A DNA stretch of 64,000 nucleotides from Corynebacterium zhongnanshanii (GCF_014490575.1 NZ_CP061033.1:1054001-1118000); one strand, 5' to 3'; counted from the first letter of the stretch, positions 21,651 through 30,884 are shown. Notes: a model not told the origin generated them from the sequence alone. Made by a program: numbers and translations.

Positions 21651-22532
21651 TCAGTTGGACTGCTCGAGCAGCGTAATGGGAACTCCCACCTGCCCTTTAT
21701 TCAGGTAGCGCGTCAAGCCCTCCTGCGTCACCATCGCCACCAGGTCGCCCCGCTGATTAAAGATGCGGCCGTGGGTCAGAGCGCGACCCGCGTGTGCCGA
21801 CGGCGAAATCTGGTCGTAGAGCAGCCACTCGTCGGCCCTAAACGGCCTCAAGAACCACATCGCGTGATCCAAGCTTGCTTCCTGGAACTCGCCCTCGTGA
21901 CGGTGAGGAACCAGCGCGGAGCTCAGCAGCGTCATGTCGGACATGTACGCCAACGTGCAGACATGCACTGTGTCCTCATCCGGAAGGCGGGACTTCGAAC
22001 GGAACCACACCACCTGCTGGGTGGGCGTGTACTTGTTGTGCTCGAATTGATCCTGCGGAACGATGCGGATATCCCAATCTTTCCACTCATCCATCATCGC
22101 CACCTGGATGGGGCTCAACTCTTCCGGATCCACGGTAATGGATTCAGGATCCGGGACGGTGCGCATTAAGTCGGAGTGCTGCGGGCCATTGTCATCGCGG
22201 ACGTGGAAGCTGGCCTGCATGATAAAAATCGCCTTGCCATTTTGCACGGCCTTCACACTGCGGGACACAAAGCTTCGGCCGTCGCGGATGCGGTCGACGA
22301 GGTACACGGTGGGAATATCGGGACGCCCCGGCCCCACGAAGTAACCGTGCAGCGAGTGCACTCCGTGCTCTGGCCCTACGGTCTTGGTCGCGGCGACCAA
22401 GCACTGTGCTGCCACCTGGCCTCCGAAGGTGCGTTGAAAACGCGAGGGGATCACTTGGCCGCGGAAGATATCCTTATCCACAGCCTCCAGATCCAACACA
22501 TCATTGATGCGGGGGTAGTGCTTTTCGGTCAC
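21651..22532 (-). CDS. tesB: Acyl-CoA thioesterase II (TesB type)
   Basis: Hydrolyses acyl-CoA to free fatty acid and CoA; 293 aa with two hot-dog domains. Seen: RTFGGQVAAQCLVAA near 45 and HSLHGYFVGPG, then the second domain SLDHAMWFLRPFRADEWLLYDQISPSAHAGR. The conserved catalytic D/T/Q triad of TesB seems represented (D in SLDHAM, Q in the end segment). I start at GTG 22532, which has AGGAGAGTT directly upstream; another GTG at 22565 has none. Confidence 0.92.
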   Translation of the reverse strand: MTEKHYPRINDVLDLEAVDKDIFRGQVIPSRFQRTFGGQVAAQCLVAATKTVGPEHGVHSLHGYFVGPGRPDIPTVYLVDRIRDGRSFVSRSVKAVQNGKAIFIMQASFHVRDDNGPQHSDLMRTVPDPESITVDPEELSPIQVAMMDEWKDWDIRIVPQDQFEHNKYTPTQQVVWFRSKSRLPDEDTVHVCTLAYMSDMTLLSSALVPHRHEGEFQEASLDHAMWFLRPFRADEWLLYDQISPSAHAGRALTHGRIFNQRGDLVAMVTQEGLTRYLNKGQVGVPITLLEQSN

Positions 22533-22600
22533 AACTCTCTCCTGTTGACTCCAGACCTTGTCCACGAACAGTGTAACGGGCTCCGCGCATGCAGAAACAT

Positions 22601-23083
22601 TTACCGCGGATTTCCGGCGGCCATCGCCTCATAGTATTCCGGCAAGGGCGCGCTTCCGGCGAGCTTCAACCCGCGCACCGCGGGACGGTGCCGAAGCGTG
22701 AGCGTGGCGCCGACGGCGTCGTTATAAAACCTGGCCGCAAGGTCCACCCGCGTGGCTGCTTCGATGAACGAGGGATGGGTGAGCACGTCCTTGTCCAGTC
22801 GCGTCAGTAGCGCGTTCTCCGCATCGGAGCGCGCGCTCATGTCACTGGCCTTCAAGACCACACGGCTGGCCGCCTTTGCCTGTTCGGACAGCTCCGGCTG
22901 CACCGCGGCGATGACCGCCGCACGCGCCGACAGCGCACCCTCCAGGCTCAGCCGGGCGGAGTCCGTGCGAATATGCAGCCGGTTCAGGCGGTTGGCCATG
23001 CCCACCGCCATCAGGGCTGCCACCGCAATAACCACCACGGCGAACACTATGATGGTCAAGGCCCACACCGGAATCGTGATCAT
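22601..23083 (-). CDS. Small single-pass membrane protein of unknown function, last in the PIM unit
   Basis: A 160-residue protein with one membrane helix (about residues 5-28, VWALTIIVFAVVVIAVAALM) followed by a helical soluble domain with segments such as RLNRLHIRTDSARLSLEGAL and AARFYNDAVGATLTLRHRPAVRGLKL. The end part recalls LemA-type proteins (RFYND) but the match is weak. Its ATG overlaps the pimA stop by 4 nt (ATGA), so it is translated with the mannosyltransferase. Function unknown; a membrane partner of early PIM synthesis is an inference from position. Confidence 0.85.
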   Translation of the reverse strand: MITIPVWALTIIVFAVVVIAVAALMAVGMANRLNRLHIRTDSARLSLEGALSARAAVIAAVQPELSEQAKAASRVVLKASDMSARSDAENALLTRLDKDVLTHPSFIEAATRVDLAARFYNDAVGATLTLRHRPAVRGLKLAGSAPLPEYYEAMAAGNPR

Positions 23084-24231
23084 GAGAGCGTCACCTTCCT
23101 TCCCCGTGTCGCCACCGTGTTATACACCTGCTCCACCTGCGTGGCCACCGTCGACCAATCAAAGTCCGCCGAGCGCAGCACTCCCCTGGCCGCCAGCGCG
23201 TGGCGCTCCTGCGCATCGTTCAGAAGATCCACCGCCTGCTCGGCCAGGCTCTGCGCGTCCTCGTTGCGGAACAACCGTGCGGAATGCCCCTGCTGCCCCA
23301 CCGCCGCGAACGCAGGAATATCGCTGGCCAACACGGCCGTCCCACTGGCCATCGCCTCCACCAAGACGATGCCGAAGCTTTCGCCGCCGGTGTTCGGGGC
23401 AACGTAGATGTCACTCGACGCCAAGGCCTGCGCCTTGACCACATCACTCACACGTCCCAAGATGCGCACGCTGGCGGCTGTTCCTGCGCGCTGTGAATGA
23501 GTCAGGCCCAGAGAATCCAACCGGCTTTCCAGTTCCTCCACGGAGCCACCACCGGCAATCACCAACTCCACCTCCGGAACGCGCTTCACGATCTCCGGGA
23601 ATGCCTCCAGCAGGACGTGCAGTCCCTTGCGTGGTTCCTCAAAACGCCCGAGGAACATCATCCTCACACGCCCCGGAGCCTTATCGTCCAGGGCAACAGC
23701 ATTCTTATATAGGGACGTGTCCACCCCGTTCGGGATGAGTACCGGATCACCCGACAAGTTCTCCACCTGCCACTTGCGGGCCTGCTCGGACACGGCGATA
23801 CCACCTTGAATCCTATCCAGCAACGGGCGCAGAAAAGGCAAGGCCAGCTTCAGCAGCCTCGACTGATCGGCGGACGCATGATACGTCGCCACAATCGGGC
23901 CCTCGACCTGGGTCAGCGAGAGCATCGAATAGGACGGCGAGTTCGGTTCGTGAATGTGCAGAAGATCCAGATCCTGCTCGGTGATCCATCGCCGGATTCG
24001 GCGCACCGTCCGGGGGCCGAAACTCAACCGAGCCACCGACCCGTTGTACCGGATCGGGATGGATGCACCACCCAGCTCCACGAAGTCGGGCAGGCTGCCT
24101 CGGATCTTCCCAGGCCCCAGCAGGGACACCTCATGGCCACGCCGCTGGAGCTCCTGGCATAGCTCCAGCGCATGAATCTGCACGCCACCGGGCTCGTCAA
24201 AGGAATAGGGGCAGATCATTCCCACCTTCAT
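23080..24231 (-). CDS. pimA: Phosphatidylinositol alpha-mannosyltransferase PimA
   Basis: GT4 enzyme (383 aa) that transfers the first mannose from GDP-mannose to the 2-position of inositol in phosphatidylinositol, on the inner face of the membrane. The N-terminal MKVGMICPYSFDEPGGVQIHA, the HIHEPNSPSYSM site, the basic membrane-binding stretch near RRIRRW, and the nucleotide-binding NTGGESFGIVLVEAMASG near 290 all match. It overlaps patA by 4 nt and the next membrane-protein gene by 4 nt. It is the committed step toward PIMs and lipomannan. Confidence 0.94.
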   Translation of the reverse strand: MKVGMICPYSFDEPGGVQIHALELCQELQRRGHEVSLLGPGKIRGSLPDFVELGGASIPIRYNGSVARLSFGPRTVRRIRRWITEQDLDLLHIHEPNSPSYSMLSLTQVEGPIVATYHASADQSRLLKLALPFLRPLLDRIQGGIAVSEQARKWQVENLSGDPVLIPNGVDTSLYKNAVALDDKAPGRVRMMFLGRFEEPRKGLHVLLEAFPEIVKRVPEVELVIAGGGSVEELESRLDSLGLTHSQRAGTAASVRILGRVSDVVKAQALASSDIYVAPNTGGESFGIVLVEAMASGTAVLASDIPAFAAVGQQGHSARLFRNEDAQSLAEQAVDLLNDAQERHALAARGVLRSADFDWSTVATQVEQVYNTVATRGRKVTLS

Positions 24232-25172
24232 GAGCGAGCCCCTCCCTCCGGATCAAGTCCGAGGCGCGCACGGCGTCGGTCGGACAGGTCAGCGGCAAAC
24301 AGCGGTTGGAGCATGTGCCAGTCTGCGGGATGGGCGGAGATAAACTCCTCGAAGATGCTGGCCTGTTCCTGCACGATCTCCTCGACGGGTCGGTCCAGGT
24401 TCGTGATCTCGCGAACGCGCTGCACCCACCGCTCGTGCCCATCGGCGGTCTCGTCAAAGCCCAGACCAGCCACGATCAGACGGGCCCCGGTGCGCTGAGC
24501 AAGCAGTGCGGCACCCCGCGGCATGAAGGCGGTCTCTCCAAAGAACCGCACGGGCACGCCATGACCACTTAAGTCCCGATCGCCCATGAGGCAGACGATC
24601 CCGCCCTGGTTCAGGCGCTTCTCCAGCATGTGGAAGGGCGACTCTTGTGTACCCTCGTGCGCAATAATCTCAAAGCCCAGGGACTCGCGATACTCCACAA
24701 AAGCATCAAACAGGCTTTCCGGCTTCAGACGCTCCGCCACGGTGGAAAACGGGCCCGCGCGATCCACCAGCCACATGCCGGCCATGTCCCAGTTGCCCAT
24801 GTGCGGCAGCACAAGAACAAGCCCCTGGCCTGCCTTGATGGCCTCCAGGACGGTCTCATTGCCGCTGTCCACGAACCCCTCATTCACGCGGTTGGCCAGG
24901 TCGTGCCCCGCCATCGTGGGAAGGCGGAAGGCCTCTCGCCAGTAGCGCATGTAGCTGCGCATACTCCGGCGCATCAAGTCCGTCGTGACGTTGTCCTCCC
25001 CCACCACGCGCGCGAGATTCTTGCGAAGCTGCTCCGGCTGCGTCCCTTTTTTCGACGCCAGGTCTGCGATCCCATTGAACATCGCTCGAGCCAGACGGTC
25101 CGGCAGAGCCGCCGTCACCTTCCAGCCTGCGATATAACCCCACGCAGAGATACGTTGTCGAAGATCCGCCAC
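24228..25172 (-). CDS. patA: Phosphatidylinositol mannoside acyltransferase PatA
   Basis: Peripheral membrane acyltransferase (314 aa) of the HtrB/LpxL family that acylates the mannose of PIM1 or PIM2 using acyl-CoA. The catalytic HxxxxD motif is LVLPHMGNWDMAG near 128, and a second conserved block is CLMGDRDLSGHGVPVRFFGETAFMPRG. Length matches the mycobacterial Rv2611c protein. It lies 3 nt downstream of pgsA and overlaps pimA (ATGA), so all three early PIM enzymes form one unit. Confidence 0.93.
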   Translation of the reverse strand: MADLRQRISAWGYIAGWKVTAALPDRLARAMFNGIADLASKKGTQPEQLRKNLARVVGEDNVTTDLMRRSMRSYMRYWREAFRLPTMAGHDLANRVNEGFVDSGNETVLEAIKAGQGLVLVLPHMGNWDMAGMWLVDRAGPFSTVAERLKPESLFDAFVEYRESLGFEIIAHEGTQESPFHMLEKRLNQGGIVCLMGDRDLSGHGVPVRFFGETAFMPRGAALLAQRTGARLIVAGLGFDETADGHERWVQRVREITNLDRPVEEIVQEQASIFEEFISAHPADWHMLQPLFAADLSDRRRARLGLDPEGGARS

Positions 25173-25175
25173 GGC

Positions 25176-25850
25176 TTATCGGTCCTCGGCGTGATCGAAG
25201 GTGCGGGCGCCCGCGGGCGCCGCAATGTGCTCGCCAGCCTTGGGATCGCGGGACGCGATCACCAGCCGCTCCACCACCGTGTACACCGAGCCGGCGGCCA
25301 ACACCCACAAGCCCCATGCCAGCACGTGAGGAACCCCTAGACCGTCAAGGCCCAAACACACCAGGGAGATGATGAGCCGCTCCGGGCGTTCGACCAGACC
25401 GCCGACGATCTTGATACTGGAAGCCTCGGCGCGTGCCTTGACATAGCTCGTGACCTGGCTGGCGACCACGATCACCAGGCACACGGCCATGAGCGGGTAA
25501 TCCGGGACCACGTTGGCGTCGTTAATCCCGGCGAACCACAGGCACAGCGCCCCAAAGATCGCCCCGTCTGCGATACGGTCGCAGGTGGCATCCAGCGTGG
25601 CGCCGAAGTTCGTGCCGCCGCCACGCAAGCGCGCCATGGTGCCATCGACCATATCCGTGGCCACAGTAATCCCGATGAGCACCGCAGCGGCGAAGTGATG
25701 GCCTGTCGGGATCAGCCACAACGCCAGGGCCACCGAAATCACGGTACCGATGAGGGTCACCGAATTCGGGGTGAGTCCCATCCGGGTCAGCCACTTGGCG
25801 ATAGGCTCCACCACCACCGCAGCGGGTTTTCTCCCATGTACGCTCAGCAT
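25176..25850 (-). CDS. pgsA: Phosphatidylinositol phosphate synthase (CDP-alcohol phosphotransferase)
   Basis: Integral membrane enzyme (224 aa) that joins CDP-diacylglycerol and inositol phosphate. The full CDP-alcohol phosphotransferase signature D-x2-DG-x2-AR-x8-G-x3-D-x3-D is seen at DMVDGTMAR...GATLDATCD near residues 66-91. About six membrane helices are predicted from the hydrophobic stretches. It precedes patA and pimA, the use of its product, which supports the PI rather than phosphatidylglycerol role. Actinobacterial annotations often call it pgsA1. Confidence 0.92.
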   Translation of the reverse strand: MLSVHGRKPAAVVVEPIAKWLTRMGLTPNSVTLIGTVISVALALWLIPTGHHFAAAVLIGITVATDMVDGTMARLRGGGTNFGATLDATCDRIADGAIFGALCLWFAGINDANVVPDYPLMAVCLVIVVASQVTSYVKARAEASSIKIVGGLVERPERLIISLVCLGLDGLGVPHVLAWGLWVLAAGSVYTVVERLVIASRDPKAGEHIAAPAGARTFDHAEDR

Positions 25851-25853
25851 GGT

Positions 25854-26414
25854 CTACGAGTGTGTCCTTTCGCTCTCGGCTATGCCGGGCCATGCGTCGG
25901 CCAGCAGTGCTCGGGTCTCCTGAAGAGTCTGGGGCAACACCTTCGTACCACTGAGCACCATCATGAAGTTCGCATCCCCCACCCAGCGAGGCACGATGTG
26001 CTGATGGATATGGTCGGGAACGCTGCCCCCGGCTGCCTTACCCAGGTTCAGGCCCACCGTCACCGCATCAGGATGGGACACGGCACGCAGCGTCCGGAGG
26101 GCGTGCTTGGTAAACTCCGCCATCTCCAGGGTCTCCTCATCGGTCAGCTCCGTGTAATCGGCCACCTTGCGATACGGCACCACCATCATGTGACCCGGAT
26201 TATAGGGAAACAGGTTGAGCACGCAGAACACAGTCTGCCCACGGGCAATGATCAGGCCGTCCTCATCACTGCGCTGAGGCAGCTCCACAAAAGGATCATC
26301 CGCGCGACTACTTTCGGCGATATACGCCGTGCGGTACGGAGCCCACAAGCGTAGTAGCCCATCATCTCGGCGGGGTTCATCCCCCATGCCGCGATCAATA
26401 TAAGTGTCCGTCAC
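25854..26414 (-). CDS. HIT-family hydrolase, Ap4A phosphorylase-like
   Basis: A 186-residue histidine-triad protein with the motif DHIHQHIVPRW (near 133-143) that carries the nucleophilic histidine. An earlier NLFPYNPGHMMVVPYRKV block fixes the HIT fold. The matching mycobacterial protein next to pgsA (Rv2613c) cleaves diadenosine tetraphosphate by phosphorolysis, so that role is likely here too (established for the homologue, inferred here). The start is GTG 26414 with AAAGGACC upstream. It lies between thrS and pgsA, 3 nt before the latter. Confidence 0.9.
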   Translation of the reverse strand: MTDTYIDRGMGDEPRRDDGLLRLWAPYRTAYIAESSRADDPFVELPQRSDEDGLIIARGQTVFCVLNLFPYNPGHMMVVPYRKVADYTELTDEETLEMAEFTKHALRTLRAVSHPDAVTVGLNLGKAAGGSVPDHIHQHIVPRWVGDANFMMVLSGTKVLPQTLQETRALLADAWPGIAESERTHS

Positions 26415-26459
26415 GTCGTGGTCCTTTAGTTGAGTGTGGTGCCTGGTGTGCTGTGTGGA

Positions 26460-28511
26460 TTACGCCAGTTCCTCCAAAACGCTCTCCACGTTGTCCTTCG
26501 TGGGCTGTTCGTTACGACGGGACGCCACCCAGCGAACGATCATCTCCACGGCCTTGTCCTTCGGCACGCCGTTGACCTGAGTTCCGTCGATGAAACGGAA
26601 GGACACAGCGCCTGCCTCCACATCGCGTCCGCCGACCAGCAACATGAACGGAATCCTGCTGGTGGTGTGATTGCGGATCTTTTTTTGCATGCGGTCATCG
26701 CTGGTATCCACCTCGGCGCGGATGCCCTGCGCACGCAGCTGCGTGGCCACGTCCTCCAGGTATCCGTTGAAATCGTCAGCCACGGGGATGCCCATGACCT
26801 GGTGAGGAGCCAGCCATGCTGGGAATGCGCCCGCGTAGTGCTCCAGGAGCACACCGAAGAAACGCTCGATGGAGCCGAACAGGGCGCGGTGGATCATGAT
26901 CGGACGCTGCTTGGAGCCATCCGGTGCCGTGTACTCGAGGTTGAAACGCTCAGGCAGGTTGAAGTCCAACTGCACCGTGGACATCTGCCACGTACGGCCG
27001 ATGGCGTCCCGCGCCTGCACGGAAATCTTCGGACCATAAAAGGCAGCGCCGGCAGGATCCGGCACCAGCTCCAGTCCGGAGTTGGTGGCCACACGCTGCA
27101 GAATCTCCGTGGACCGCTCCCAAATCTCGTCGGAGCCCACGAACTTCTTCGGGTCCTTCGTGGACAGCTCCAGGTAGAAGTCGGTCAGCCCGTAGTCGCG
27201 CAGCAGGGAGATGATGAAGTCCAGAACCGTCGTCAGCTCCTGCTCCAGCTGGTCTTCGGTGCAGTAAATGTGCGCGTCATCCTGGGTGAAGCCGCGTGCG
27301 CGAGTCAGTCCATGGATCACGCCGGACTTCTCGTAGCGGTATACCGTACCGAACTCGAACAAGCGCAAGGGAAGCTCACGATAGGAGCGGCCGCGGGATG
27401 CGAAAATCAGGTTGTGCATCGGGCAGTTCATCGGCTTGGCGTAGTAGTCCGCGCCTGGCTTGGTGACGTTGCCCTCGTCGTCGTACTCCGCGTCCAACTG
27501 CAACGGAGGGAACATGCCCTCCTTGTAGAAGTCCAGGTGGCCGGACTTCTCGAACAGCTCGCCCTTGGTGATGTGCGGGGTGTTCACGAAGGAGTAGCCG
27601 GACTCGATGTGGCGGCGGCGGGAGTGCTCCTCCATCTCCAGGCGGATGATGCCGCCCTTCGGGTGGAAGACCGGGAAGCCGGAGCCGATCTCGTCGGGGA
27701 AGCTGAAGAGGTCCAGCTCTGCGCCCAGGCGGCGGTGGTCACGCTTTTCCGCTTCCTCCAGCAGCGCCTGGTATTCCTCCAGCGCCTCCTTCGTTTCCCA
27801 TGCCGTACCGTAAATGCGCTGCAGTCCGGCATTGTCCTGGTCGCCGCGCCAATATGCGGCGGAGCTGCGGGTGATGGCGAAGGCCGGGATGTACCGGGTG
27901 GTGGGCACGTGGGGGCCGCGGCACAGGTCGTACCATTCCACCTCGCCGGTGCGGGGGTTGATGTTCGAGTACGCCGTGAGCTCCCCCGCCCCTACCTCGG
28001 TGGCCTCATCGGAGTTGGGGTCTACGTTGCCCTTGTCGTCGATGAGCTCCATCTTGTAGGGCTCTTCCTGGTACTCGCCGCGCGCGTCCTCGATGGAGTC
28101 ATAGGCCTTGCGCTCGAACTTCTGCCCGGACTTGATGATCTTCTTCATCGTCTTTTCGATGCGCTGCAGGTCCTCTGGCGTGAAGGGCTCCTTCACATCG
28201 AAGTCGTAGTAGAACCCATTCTCGATCGCCGGTCCGATGCCGAGCTTCGTTCCTGGGAACTCTTTTTGCACAGCCTGGGCGAGCACGTGAGCCGTGGAGT
28301 GGCGAATGACGGAGCGGCCTTCCTCGGTGAAGGCTGGCACTGCGGTGACCTCAGTGTCCTGTGCTGGGGTCCACGCCAAATCGCGCAGGTTACCCTCTGG
28401 GTCCTTTACGCACACGATGGCGTCGGCTCCCTTGTTGGGAAGCTCCAGTGGGCGCATGGCACTACCTGCTGATTCTCCAGCGGGTACGAGGAAAGAAACG
28501 GGTTGACTCAC
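26460..28511 (-). CDS. thrS: Threonine--tRNA ligase
   Basis: Class II synthetase of 683 aa. An N-terminal TGS domain (1-70) is followed by the editing domain with [10 protein letters not shown] near 71 and the SWSD-like [10 protein letters not shown] site, the catalytic core (motif 2 [29 protein letters not shown], zinc ligand cysteine in KPMNCPMH, motif 3 [21 protein letters not shown]), and an anticodon-binding C-terminus. The start is GTG 28511 with AAGGAG 10 nt before it. A TAGACT -10 at 28580-28585 gives it its own promoter. I see no T-box leader. Confidence 0.97.
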   Translation of the reverse strand: MSQPVSFLVPAGESAGSAMRPLELPNKGADAIVCVKDPEGNLRDLAWTPAQDTEVTAVPAFTEEGRSVIRHSTAHVLAQAVQKEFPGTKLGIGPAIENGFYYDFDVKEPFTPEDLQRIEKTMKKIIKSGQKFERKAYDSIEDARGEYQEEPYKMELIDDKGNVDPNSDEATEVGAGELTAYSNINPRTGEVEWYDLCRGPHVPTTRYIPAFAITRSSAAYWRGDQDNAGLQRIYGTAWETKEALEEYQALLEEAEKRDHRRLGAELDLFSFPDEIGSGFPVFHPKGGIIRLEMEEHSRRRHIESGYSFVNTPHITKGELFEKSGHLDFYKEGMFPPLQLDAEYDDEGNVTKPGADYYAKPMNCPMHNLIFASRGRSYRELPLRLFEFGTVYRYEKSGVIHGLTRARGFTQDDAHIYCTEDQLEQELTTVLDFIISLLRDYGLTDFYLELSTKDPKKFVGSDEIWERSTEILQRVATNSGLELVPDPAGAAFYGPKISVQARDAIGRTWQMSTVQLDFNLPERFNLEYTAPDGSKQRPIMIHRALFGSIERFFGVLLEHYAGAFPAWLAPHQVMGIPVADDFNGYLEDVATQLRAQGIRAEVDTSDDRMQKKIRNHTTSRIPFMLLVGGRDVEAGAVSFRFIDGTQVNGVPKDKAVEMIVRWVASRRNEQPTKDNVESVLEELA

Positions 28512-28579
28512 GGTCTTCGTGCTCCTTTAAGCAACTTGAGAAGGCGGTCACATACCTGGTGACAGCCATTGACCCAACT

Positions 28580-28585
28580 AGTCTA
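28580..28585 (-). promoter_or_regulatory. -10 box of thrS, built on the upstream gene's TAG stop
   Basis: TAGACT on the minus strand; its first three bases (28585-28583) are the stop codon of the DyP peroxidase gene. The mRNA leader would be about 60-65 nt. Confidence 0.45.
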
Positions 28586-29779
28586 CTCTGCCAGGAGCGA
28601 TTCTCCCCAGTAGGACTCGGCATCGGTGCCAGGAACTATCCAAAACACCGCGGAACCGATGTGCGTCATCCACGTGTTCATGCGGTCGTTGGCCGCCAGC
28701 TTGCGCTGCAGCGGGGTGAAGGCGTGATCCGGGTCGTTCTGGAAGCAGATGAATATGAGCCCTGATTCGGCATCCAGTGTGACATCGTTGTCCCAGTTAA
28801 ATGCACGCCGACGCATGGTCGTGCCCAGCCCGGCTGCGATGCCCACGTGACTCTTCGGGTCGATGACAGGCAGGCCGGTGGCGTCGGTTTTAGATAGATC
28901 CACGTCCTCGAACTCGTCGCTACCCCCGAGCGGCGCGCCCGTGTCGACGTGCCTGCCGAAGGCGGTTTCGCGGTCGCTCCTGCTGAGTTTCTCCCAGCCG
29001 GGGATGTCGAATACCACGCGGCGCACCACCATGGCCGTGCCGCCGAATTCGTCCCAGATGTTGTGGTCGTAGTCGTCCTGATTTCGCGGTTGGGCCGTGC
29101 CGTCCTTGAATCCCAGCAGGTTGCGGGGAGTGTGACCGTCGGGGGCGTCCAGGAATCCGCGTTGGGTCCAATGGGGTGTGCAGTAGTGGGCGCCTGCGCG
29201 GGTGAGATGCCGTGCGGCGTGGGACACACTGGTGAGGTTGTCGCCGCAGATCTGCAGGATGATGTCCCCGCCCACCCATTGCTTCTGTAGCTGATCCGTG
29301 GGAAATGAGGGGATGCCGTCCACGTACTTGGGCACCCACGTTGGAATTTTTGAATCCGACGCCAAGCCTAACGCCGCGAGAAGCTCCGGTGACAGGCCGA
29401 AGGTGATGGTCAAACGGGCACCGGGCTCGTTCATATCGTGCTCGAGGTCAGCCAGGGGCTCTCCCCCAGCACACAATGTGCGCGCGTCTTGCGTCCAGAC
29501 CTTCAGCAGGCGCCGCAGGTCCTTCTTCAGATCAGCAACCGGTGCGTCTTTTTTGGTTAGGTTATAGGCGATGAGGATGGCGTTGGACTGCGGAGGTGTC
29601 TCGATGCCGGCTTGGTAGGGGCCATCGAAGGCGATCGGTTCGTTGCTGTCAACCTGTTGCCCGGCGGTGCGCTTGCTCTGGGCGTGGGTGTCCTCCTGGC
29701 AGGAGGCCAGCACGGTGGCGGCACCAGCAAGGCCCACCCCTGCAAAAAATCCTCGTCGAGAAATTCGGTGGTCATTCAT
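28583..29779 (-). CDS. Tat-exported DyP-type heme peroxidase (lipoprotein)
   Basis: Dye-decolorising peroxidase of the EfeB/DtpA class, 398 aa, acting outside the membrane. Seen: a twin-arginine signal (SRRGFFAG) and lipobox LASC with C27, so a folded heme protein exported by Tat and tethered as a lipoprotein. The distal GFKDG motif (GXXDG) is near 225 and a histidine in AFGRHVDTG near 275 is a candidate proximal heme ligand. A C-terminal ICFQNDPDHAFTPLQRKLA block fits the family. It ends the copC / lipoprotein / peroxidase operon (30 nt after the lipoprotein gene). No EfeU or EfeO gene is present, so an iron-uptake role is less likely than a copper-linked one. Confidence 0.93.
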   Translation of the reverse strand: MNDHRISRRGFFAGVGLAGAATVLASCQEDTHAQSKRTAGQQVDSNEPIAFDGPYQAGIETPPQSNAILIAYNLTKKDAPVADLKKDLRRLLKVWTQDARTLCAGGEPLADLEHDMNEPGARLTITFGLSPELLAALGLASDSKIPTWVPKYVDGIPSFPTDQLQKQWVGGDIILQICGDNLTSVSHAARHLTRAGAHYCTPHWTQRGFLDAPDGHTPRNLLGFKDGTAQPRNQDDYDHNIWDEFGGTAMVVRRVVFDIPGWEKLSRSDRETAFGRHVDTGAPLGGSDEFEDVDLSKTDATGLPVIDPKSHVGIAAGLGTTMRRRAFNWDNDVTLDAESGLIFICFQNDPDHAFTPLQRKLAANDRMNTWMTHIGSAVFWIVPGTDAESYWGESLLAE

Positions 29780-29809
29780 TACAGGTGTGGGCCTCCTTGT
29801 TGGTCAGTG

Positions 29810-30139
29810 TTACTGGAGGTACTGACCGGAAGTGGACTGGCTTCCGGTGTTACCAAGGTTGGTGGAGCTCTCCAGCTTTTGGTTCTCCATGCTGGTGGCG
29901 TCCTGGGCTCCGGCCTCTGCCTCAGCTGCCTCGTCAGCAGGCGCGGTGGCGGTTGCCTCTGCGCTCGAGGTGGACCGTGCCTCCTGAGCCGGGTCAATGG
30001 ACGGCATAGCTGGACCCTCGGTTGCCGTGTCCGGCTTCTGGCTCGTCGAGTCATTCTGGTGGGGAGGGGTGCAAGCGGACAGGGTGAGAGCGCCGGTCAG
30101 GGCGAGAGCGGCAAGTGCAGCAGTGCGGGTGTTCTTCAC
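29810..30139 (-). CDS. Small Ala/Ser/Thr-rich lipoprotein of unknown function
   Basis: A 109-residue protein with a clear lipoprotein signal (basic start KNTR, hydrophobic core, LSAC with C23). The mature part is low in complexity, rich in A, S, T, E and P, and ends GSQSTSGQYLQ. I recognise no domain and no obvious copper motif; only one Met-rich-free stretch with scattered M and no His beyond one near the N-terminus. Placed between copC and the DyP gene, 15 nt after copC. The start is GTG 30139, with AGGAGA 6 nt upstream. It may tether or hand a metal or partner to the peroxidase (inference only). Confidence 0.8.
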   Translation of the reverse strand: MKNTRTAALAALALTGALTLSACTPPHQNDSTSQKPDTATEGPAMPSIDPAQEARSTSSAEATATAPADEAAEAEAGAQDATSMENQKLESSTNLGNTGSQSTSGQYLQ

Positions 30140-30154
30140 GGATAGTCTCCTGGT

Positions 30155-30700
30155 TTAGTCGTCTTTCAGTCCGCGCCAACGCGCAATAGCCATGATAAGC
30201 GCGGCTCCAATGACGACGATACCGCCCACAGGCAGCAACCAGGTAGGCACGCCACGCGTGGTGTCCCCCGAAATCTCCCCCTCCTTGGCAGCCTCGGTCT
30301 CAGATGCGGCATCGGAGCCGCTGGAATCCTTGGAGTCGAGCGTGAACTCGAAGCTGCCTCGGGTGGCGTGTCCATCCGAGCTGGTGATCTGATAGCCCAC
30401 CGTGTAGGTGCCGGGCTCCTCGGAGACGTCATTACCGAGAGGCAGCGACAAGACACGACCATCGCTAGTGGGTTCACCCTGGGTGAGCACCTGACCGTTC
30501 CTGGACAGGGCGATGGTGTTGAACCCATCCTGCGGCTCGCCGGAGAAGGTCAGCTCCAGCGTGTCAGGCAGTTTGGTGACGTGGCTATTGGCGCTGGGGT
30601 TGGAGCTCACCACGGAGTCGTGTGCGAACGCTGGCCCCATTCCCAACAGTCCAGCGGTAGTGATTGTGCTGAGTGCCAGTGTAATGCTGCGCTTCTTCAT
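30155..30700 (-). CDS. copC: CopC-domain copper-binding protein with C-terminal membrane anchor
   Basis: A 181-residue exported protein. The signal peptide ends at AFA and the mature chain begins with HDSVV, so the N-terminal histidine can act as the CopC copper ligand. A second histidine lies in TSSDGHATRGSFEF, as in the classic CopC end block. A Ser/Glu-rich linker and one helix near 155-173 (LLPVGGIVVIGAALIMAI) anchor it to the membrane with a short basic tail. I start at ATG 30700, where the signal begins; the open frame goes up to 30769. It heads the three-gene operon. No copD-like gene is fused or adjacent. Confidence 0.9.
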   Translation of the reverse strand: MKKRSITLALSTITTAGLLGMGPAFAHDSVVSSNPSANSHVTKLPDTLELTFSGEPQDGFNTIALSRNGQVLTQGEPTSDGRVLSLPLGNDVSEEPGTYTVGYQITSSDGHATRGSFEFTLDSKDSSGSDAASETEAAKEGEISGDTTRGVPTWLLPVGGIVVIGAALIMAIARWRGLKDD

Positions 30701-30857
30701 AGTCGCCAGTAAGCCTTTCTGTTTCTTGTGCCCCGGGATGGAATGCTCATGCTCGGGTGCGATCCACATGCCACGTTATTCAAGTAGTCGGGCTGGGCGG
30801 CTGAAAGGTTCCGTGATCTTCAACACACCATGAATGCAGTGGTGAAGGCAGAGAAAA

Positions 30858-30881
30858 ACCGGGATGGATAACCATCCCGGT
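30858..30881 (-). terminator. Intrinsic terminator of the tRNA operon
   Basis: ACCGGGATGG (30858-30867) and CCATCCCGGT (30872-30881) form a perfect 10-bp stem with a 4-nt loop. Reading the minus strand, TTTTTC follows directly. It lies 3 nt past the CCA end of the last tRNA-Gly gene. Confidence 0.9.
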
Positions 30882-30884
30882 GTG

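Noticed and set aside
28512..28580. T-box riboswitch in the thrS leader
   Set aside because: The leader is about 65 nt, far too short, and no T-box core sequence (TGGTACCGCG) is seen; only a small GGTCAC/GTGACA hairpin.
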